Origin: Phycisphaerae bacterium RAS2
GTDB taxonomy: Bacteria; Planctomycetota; Phycisphaerae; UBA1845; UTPLA1
Reading direction: 5' to 3'
Assembly: GCA_007753915.1 (NCBI GenBank)
Contig: CP036352.1
Coordinates: 2,170,001-2,234,000, forward strand
Length of the DNA stretch: 64,000 nt
This document shows, piece by piece, positions 61,200-64,000 of the stretch (positions are counted from its first letter, which is position 1; each line of letters opens with the position of its first letter). The position numbers were made by a program, and so were the translations under genes. The notes beneath the pieces were generated by a model. It did no database searches. It had not been told where the DNA came from and was given only the letters and a program-made list of their open reading frames with translations.

Positions 61200-64000
61200 A
61201 TGGCCTTTGCATTCAGTCAAGGTGATCGACCGTTGCCGGGATACACGATCCTGCGCGGTGTCGGCCGCGGCGGCTTCGGCGAGGTTTACTACGCCACAAG
61301 CGACGGCGGCAAGGAAGTCGCGTTGAAATACCTGCGCGAGAATCCGGCCGTGGAGCTGCGCGGCGTCCAGCACTGCCTGAATCTCAAAAGCCCTTACCTC
61401 GTCGGGATTCACGACATTCGACAGAATACCGACGGCGATTACTTCGTCGTAATGGAGTTCGTCAACGGCCCGTCGCTGCGCGACTTGCTGAACGATGCGC
61501 CCAATGGTCTCGGCCCGCAGAAGGCCGCTTACCTGACGCGCGAAATCGGCAAGGGTCTGGCCTATCTGCACGATCGCGGCATTGTCCATCGCGATCTAAA
61601 GCCCGGCAACATTTTCTACGAGGACGGGTACGTCAAGATCGGCGACTACGGCCTGGCGAAGATGATGGCTGCCAGCCAGCACTCCGGGCAGACGGTTTCG
61701 GTGGGCACCGTGCATTACATGGCGCCCGAGGTCGGCAGCGGAAACTACGATCGCACGATTGACGTCTATGCGATGGGCGTCATGTTGTACGAGATGCTTC
61801 TGGGCCGCGTGCCCTTCGCCGGGGCCACGATGGGCGAAGTCCTCATGAAGCACCTCACCGCGCAGCCCGCGGTCGATGAGCTGCCTGCCCCGTTTCCCGA
61901 TGTCATTCGCAAGGCACTGGCCAAAGACCCGAAGGACCGTTACCAGACTGTCGGAGAGTTGATCGCCGACCTGTTTAGTGTCTCCTCGCTCGATGAATCC
62001 GTCGCCGCGTTCGAGCCGGGCAGTCTTTCGCAGGCCGCTCGCCGCGTCGCGCAAGACATCAACGCCACGATGTCCGCATCACCCCGGCCCGGCGGCGTCG
62101 CAGTCGTCGGCGCGGGCAGCAGCAACGTCGGTGGCCCCTTGCCTCCGCCGATCATTCCCCGCACCGGACGCACGTCCGATCGCTTTGGCGAGTCGCCGAA
62201 GGATGGCGGCGGCCGCCTGCCGCGCCTCGCGGAGCGGTTGACGGGCCGGCTCATCGGCAACGCCGCGCGAAAGTACGTCGACCCCACGGCGCCGCGCGGC
62301 AGCCCGGCGGAAAAACTGGTCGTTGCCCTCTTGATCGCGTGCGGCCTGTCGATCGGCATCAGCTTTGTCGCGCCCGAGCGAGGCGGTTCGCAGGTCGCCG
62401 CTTCGACCGTCATCTTCACGGAGATGCTCGCCGTCGTTCAGGGCGTCTGGCTGGGCACCTGGCTCGGATACGGCCGGCTCAACGCACAAGGGGCGTTCAT
62501 CCCCCGCGTGCTGATGGCGGCGTTCGCATGGATCGCCATGATGGGGAACAGCGCGCTGTGGAGCGGGCTGGACAGTTGGGCACGGGCAATGGTCCCGGTC
62601 ATGTTGTTCTGTGACTGGGACGGTCGACTTTACGTCGGCCGGCGCGGCATCGTCTCGCTCGGTTCAGCGTTTTATGCGGGCGTCTGTGGACTGATCTGCG
62701 GCGCGATTTTCACGAATCACGACGCAGCGACGATCGGCGGCATCGCCGCAGCGGCATCGCTCACGCTGCAAGCGGTCGCAGGCATGTTCCCGATGGCTCC
62801 GGGCGAAGTTGTGCCCGCATCGATTGAAGGTTCGAACTCTTACTCCCAGGAGGGACTGGAAGCTGAACCGAAGAGTCCGGCCGCTCGCACCAACGACTCG
62901 CTGCGCCCCTTTGTCGCCGTGGAGATGGGAGTCGGCGACAGCGGCGGTGACGCAGATCGCGGCGAGCGTCGTGCGAAATGGGGTTTCGGGTCGGCGGATC
63001 CAAAGCTCGCGGCGTTGTCGCATGAATCGGATCAAAAGGATCATCGCGAATCGCAGATTCCGCGCAGCAGCGGAGTCCGCGCCCTGTGGCTTCTCTGTGC
63101 GGGTGTCCTGCAATGCACGGCGATTCTCTGTTTCGCCGCGCAGGCCTTCATGCCCGAGATGAGAGGCGATGACCAGGCGATTTCCGTCCTCTGCGGCATC
63201 GTCGCGGAAAACGGATTCCTCTACGCTTTGACGCGCTCCATTCGGAAATACCGTATCGGCCTGTGGCGCGGGGTCATCCGGCCCGGCATCTTTTTCCTCG
63301 GCACAGCCACCGCTTCGTCGGCCGGAGCGGCCATGGGATTGCTCAAGCTCGACGGCGAATCGCAATTCATTGCTCTGGGCTTTTTGCTCTTTGGCGCTAT
63401 GATCTCGCTCTTTGTCTGGTTTATCCCGTCGCCGCCGCCGTTGACCGCCGCGCCGCCCCAGACGCGCGACGAGGCGTTCCGCCGGAATCAGCTTGCGAGC
63501 AGGCTCAAGTTCGCCGGCGTCGCCGGGCTGGTCCTGACCGGCGCCCTCCTGACGATCTTCGGAATCACCCTTAGCGGCAACGACATGGAAGACATCGCCC
63601 CGCCGACCTGCATCCCACTCGGAATAGGCTCGGTCGGCATGATTGTCGCGGGTTTCTGGAAGGGCCGCGCCCGGCGCGAGCCGGTGGAAAAGGTGGAACT
63701 GCCCATCAAGCGGGTCTTTGATGTCGATTCATCCGTGACGCTTTCTTCCATCATGGAGCGTCACATGGCACTCCTCGGATACCAACTCGAGAACCGATCC
63801 GAGTTGCTCTGGTGCTTTACGCGCGGCCAGTGGATGTCGCACCTCTGGCAATCCGACATTCAGAAATGGAAGTCGCGTGTCAACATCGCCGCTTACCGGC
63901 TCGATAACGGCGACCATCGCGTCACCTGCCGGCTCGATCTCGAAGCCGATTTCAATCAACCCAGCCAGAAAATGCTCTCACTTCTCAAAGACGAGCTTGT
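61200..64000 (+). CDS. Membrane Ser/Thr protein kinase, truncated by window end
   Basis: The frame opens at ATG 61200 and has no stop before the edge (over 933 codons). Residues 15-265 are a Hanks-type kinase: glycine loop GRGGFGEVYY, Lys43 in VALKYL, catalytic HRDLKPGN near 130, and DYG (instead of DFG) near 148, then GTVHYMAPE. Several membrane helices follow from about residue 370 (LVVALLIACGLSIGISFV onward) with long soluble loops. It lies behind the TPR-FHA gene and likely phosphorylates that or other proteins. C-terminus unknown. Confidence 0.9.
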   Translation, partial: MAFAFSQGDRPLPGYTILRGVGRGGFGEVYYATSDGGKEVALKYLRENPAVELRGVQHCLNLKSPYLVGIHDIRQNTDGDYFVVMEFVNGPSLRDLLNDAPNGLGPQKAAYLTREIGKGLAYLHDRGIVHRDLKPGNIFYEDGYVKIGDYGLAKMMAASQHSGQTVSVGTVHYMAPEVGSGNYDRTIDVYAMGVMLYEMLLGRVPFAGATMGEVLMKHLTAQPAVDELPAPFPDVIRKALAKDPKDRYQTVGELIADLFSVSSLDESVAAFEPGSLSQAARRVAQDINATMSASPRPGGVAVVGAGSSNVGGPLPPPIIPRTGRTSDRFGESPKDGGGRLPRLAERLTGRLIGNAARKYVDPTAPRGSPAEKLVVALLIACGLSIGISFVAPERGGSQVAASTVIFTEMLAVVQGVWLGTWLGYGRLNAQGAFIPRVLMAAFAWIAMMGNSALWSGLDSWARAMVPVMLFCDWDGRLYVGRRGIVSLGSAFYAGVCGLICGAIFTNHDAATIGGIAAAASLTLQAVAGMFPMAPGEVVPASIEGSNSYSQEGLEAEPKSPAARTNDSLRPFVAVEMGVGDSGGDADRGERRAKWGFGSADPKLAALSHESDQKDHRESQIPRSSGVRALWLLCAGVLQCTAILCFAAQAFMPEMRGDDQAISVLCGIVAENGFLYALTRSIRKYRIGLWRGVIRPGIFFLGTATASSAGAAMGLLKLDGESQFIALGFLLFGAMISLFVWFIPSPPPLTAAPPQTRDEAFRRNQLASRLKFAGVAGLVLTGALLTIFGITLSGNDMEDIAPPTCIPLGIGSVGMIVAGFWKGRARREPVEKVELPIKRVFDVDSSVTLSSIMERHMALLGYQLENRSELLWCFTRGQWMSHLWQSDIQKWKSRVNIAAYRLDNGDHRVTCRLDLEADFNQPSQKMLSLLKDEL

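Overview
The window joins two kinds of DNA. Positions 1 to about 31,350 form an accessory genomic island (defence genes, recombinases, heavy-metal genes, mobile-element genes). It ends at a tRNA-Ser gene. From about 31,350 to 64,000 the DNA is ordinary chromosomal core. High GC, the dxr-rseP pair, many small lipoproteins, TPR/FHA proteins beside a membrane Ser/Thr kinase, and a short 'GWW' protein of a type I associate with planctomycetes suggest a Planctomycetota (possibly Phycisphaerae-like) bacterium. That assignment is inference; there is no rRNA here to test it.

Island, left to right: a short prokaryotic Argonaute cut off from any upstream partner (30-1556); a tRNA-3'-end-like attachment scar and a tyrosine recombinase (1715-2734). 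Next comes a run of seven + strand genes (2773-15691): a BPTD_3080-type restriction helicase-nuclease, its adenine methyltransferase, a TM0106-type RecB-like nuclease, a SIR2 protein, a HerA ATPase, a KTSC protein and a UvrD-type helicase with a RelE-like N-terminus. The nuclease, SIR2, HerA and KTSC genes overlap or nearly touch and look translationally coupled. They resemble a SIR2-HerA (Nezha-like) defence system with extra parts. After a convergent terminator-like hairpin come small genes of unknown role (15786-17882) and about 1.6 kb of gene-poor, hairpin-rich DNA that contains a group II intron domain V/VI on the minus strand without a reverse transcriptase.

A mercury/heavy-metal operon on the minus strand follows (23213 down to about 19476): MerR regulator, a MerR-type promoter with a 20-bp spacer, a DF-family thioredoxin-like protein, a 35-residue Cys-rich peptide, a CopZ-MerT-MerP fusion, a lipoprotein with an HMA-like domain carrying two in-frame UGA codons each followed by a hairpin (a strong selenoprotein candidate), and a DUF3105 lipoprotein. 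Then a methyltransferase plus strawberry-notch-type helicase reading frame (23310-27971) with a nested out-of-frame coding segment, an XRE/ImmA pair behind a near-perfect palindrome, and an excisionase / zinc-ribbon / integrase module. The integrase frame runs antisense through the tRNA-Ser gene, which marks the island's insertion point.

Core: a polar amino-acid ABC transporter, a Ycf46-like AAA ATPase, a run of sigma factor, anti-sigma, rsgA and a membrane glycosyltransferase-like gene, then moaA, dxr-rseP, pdxA, ribE (riboflavin synthase), an S1/P1-like nuclease, pyrF, several lipoproteins, a TPR membrane protein, purF, a TPR-FHA protein and a membrane protein kinase that runs off the right edge. 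No CRISPR array, rRNA or intact insertion sequence was seen.
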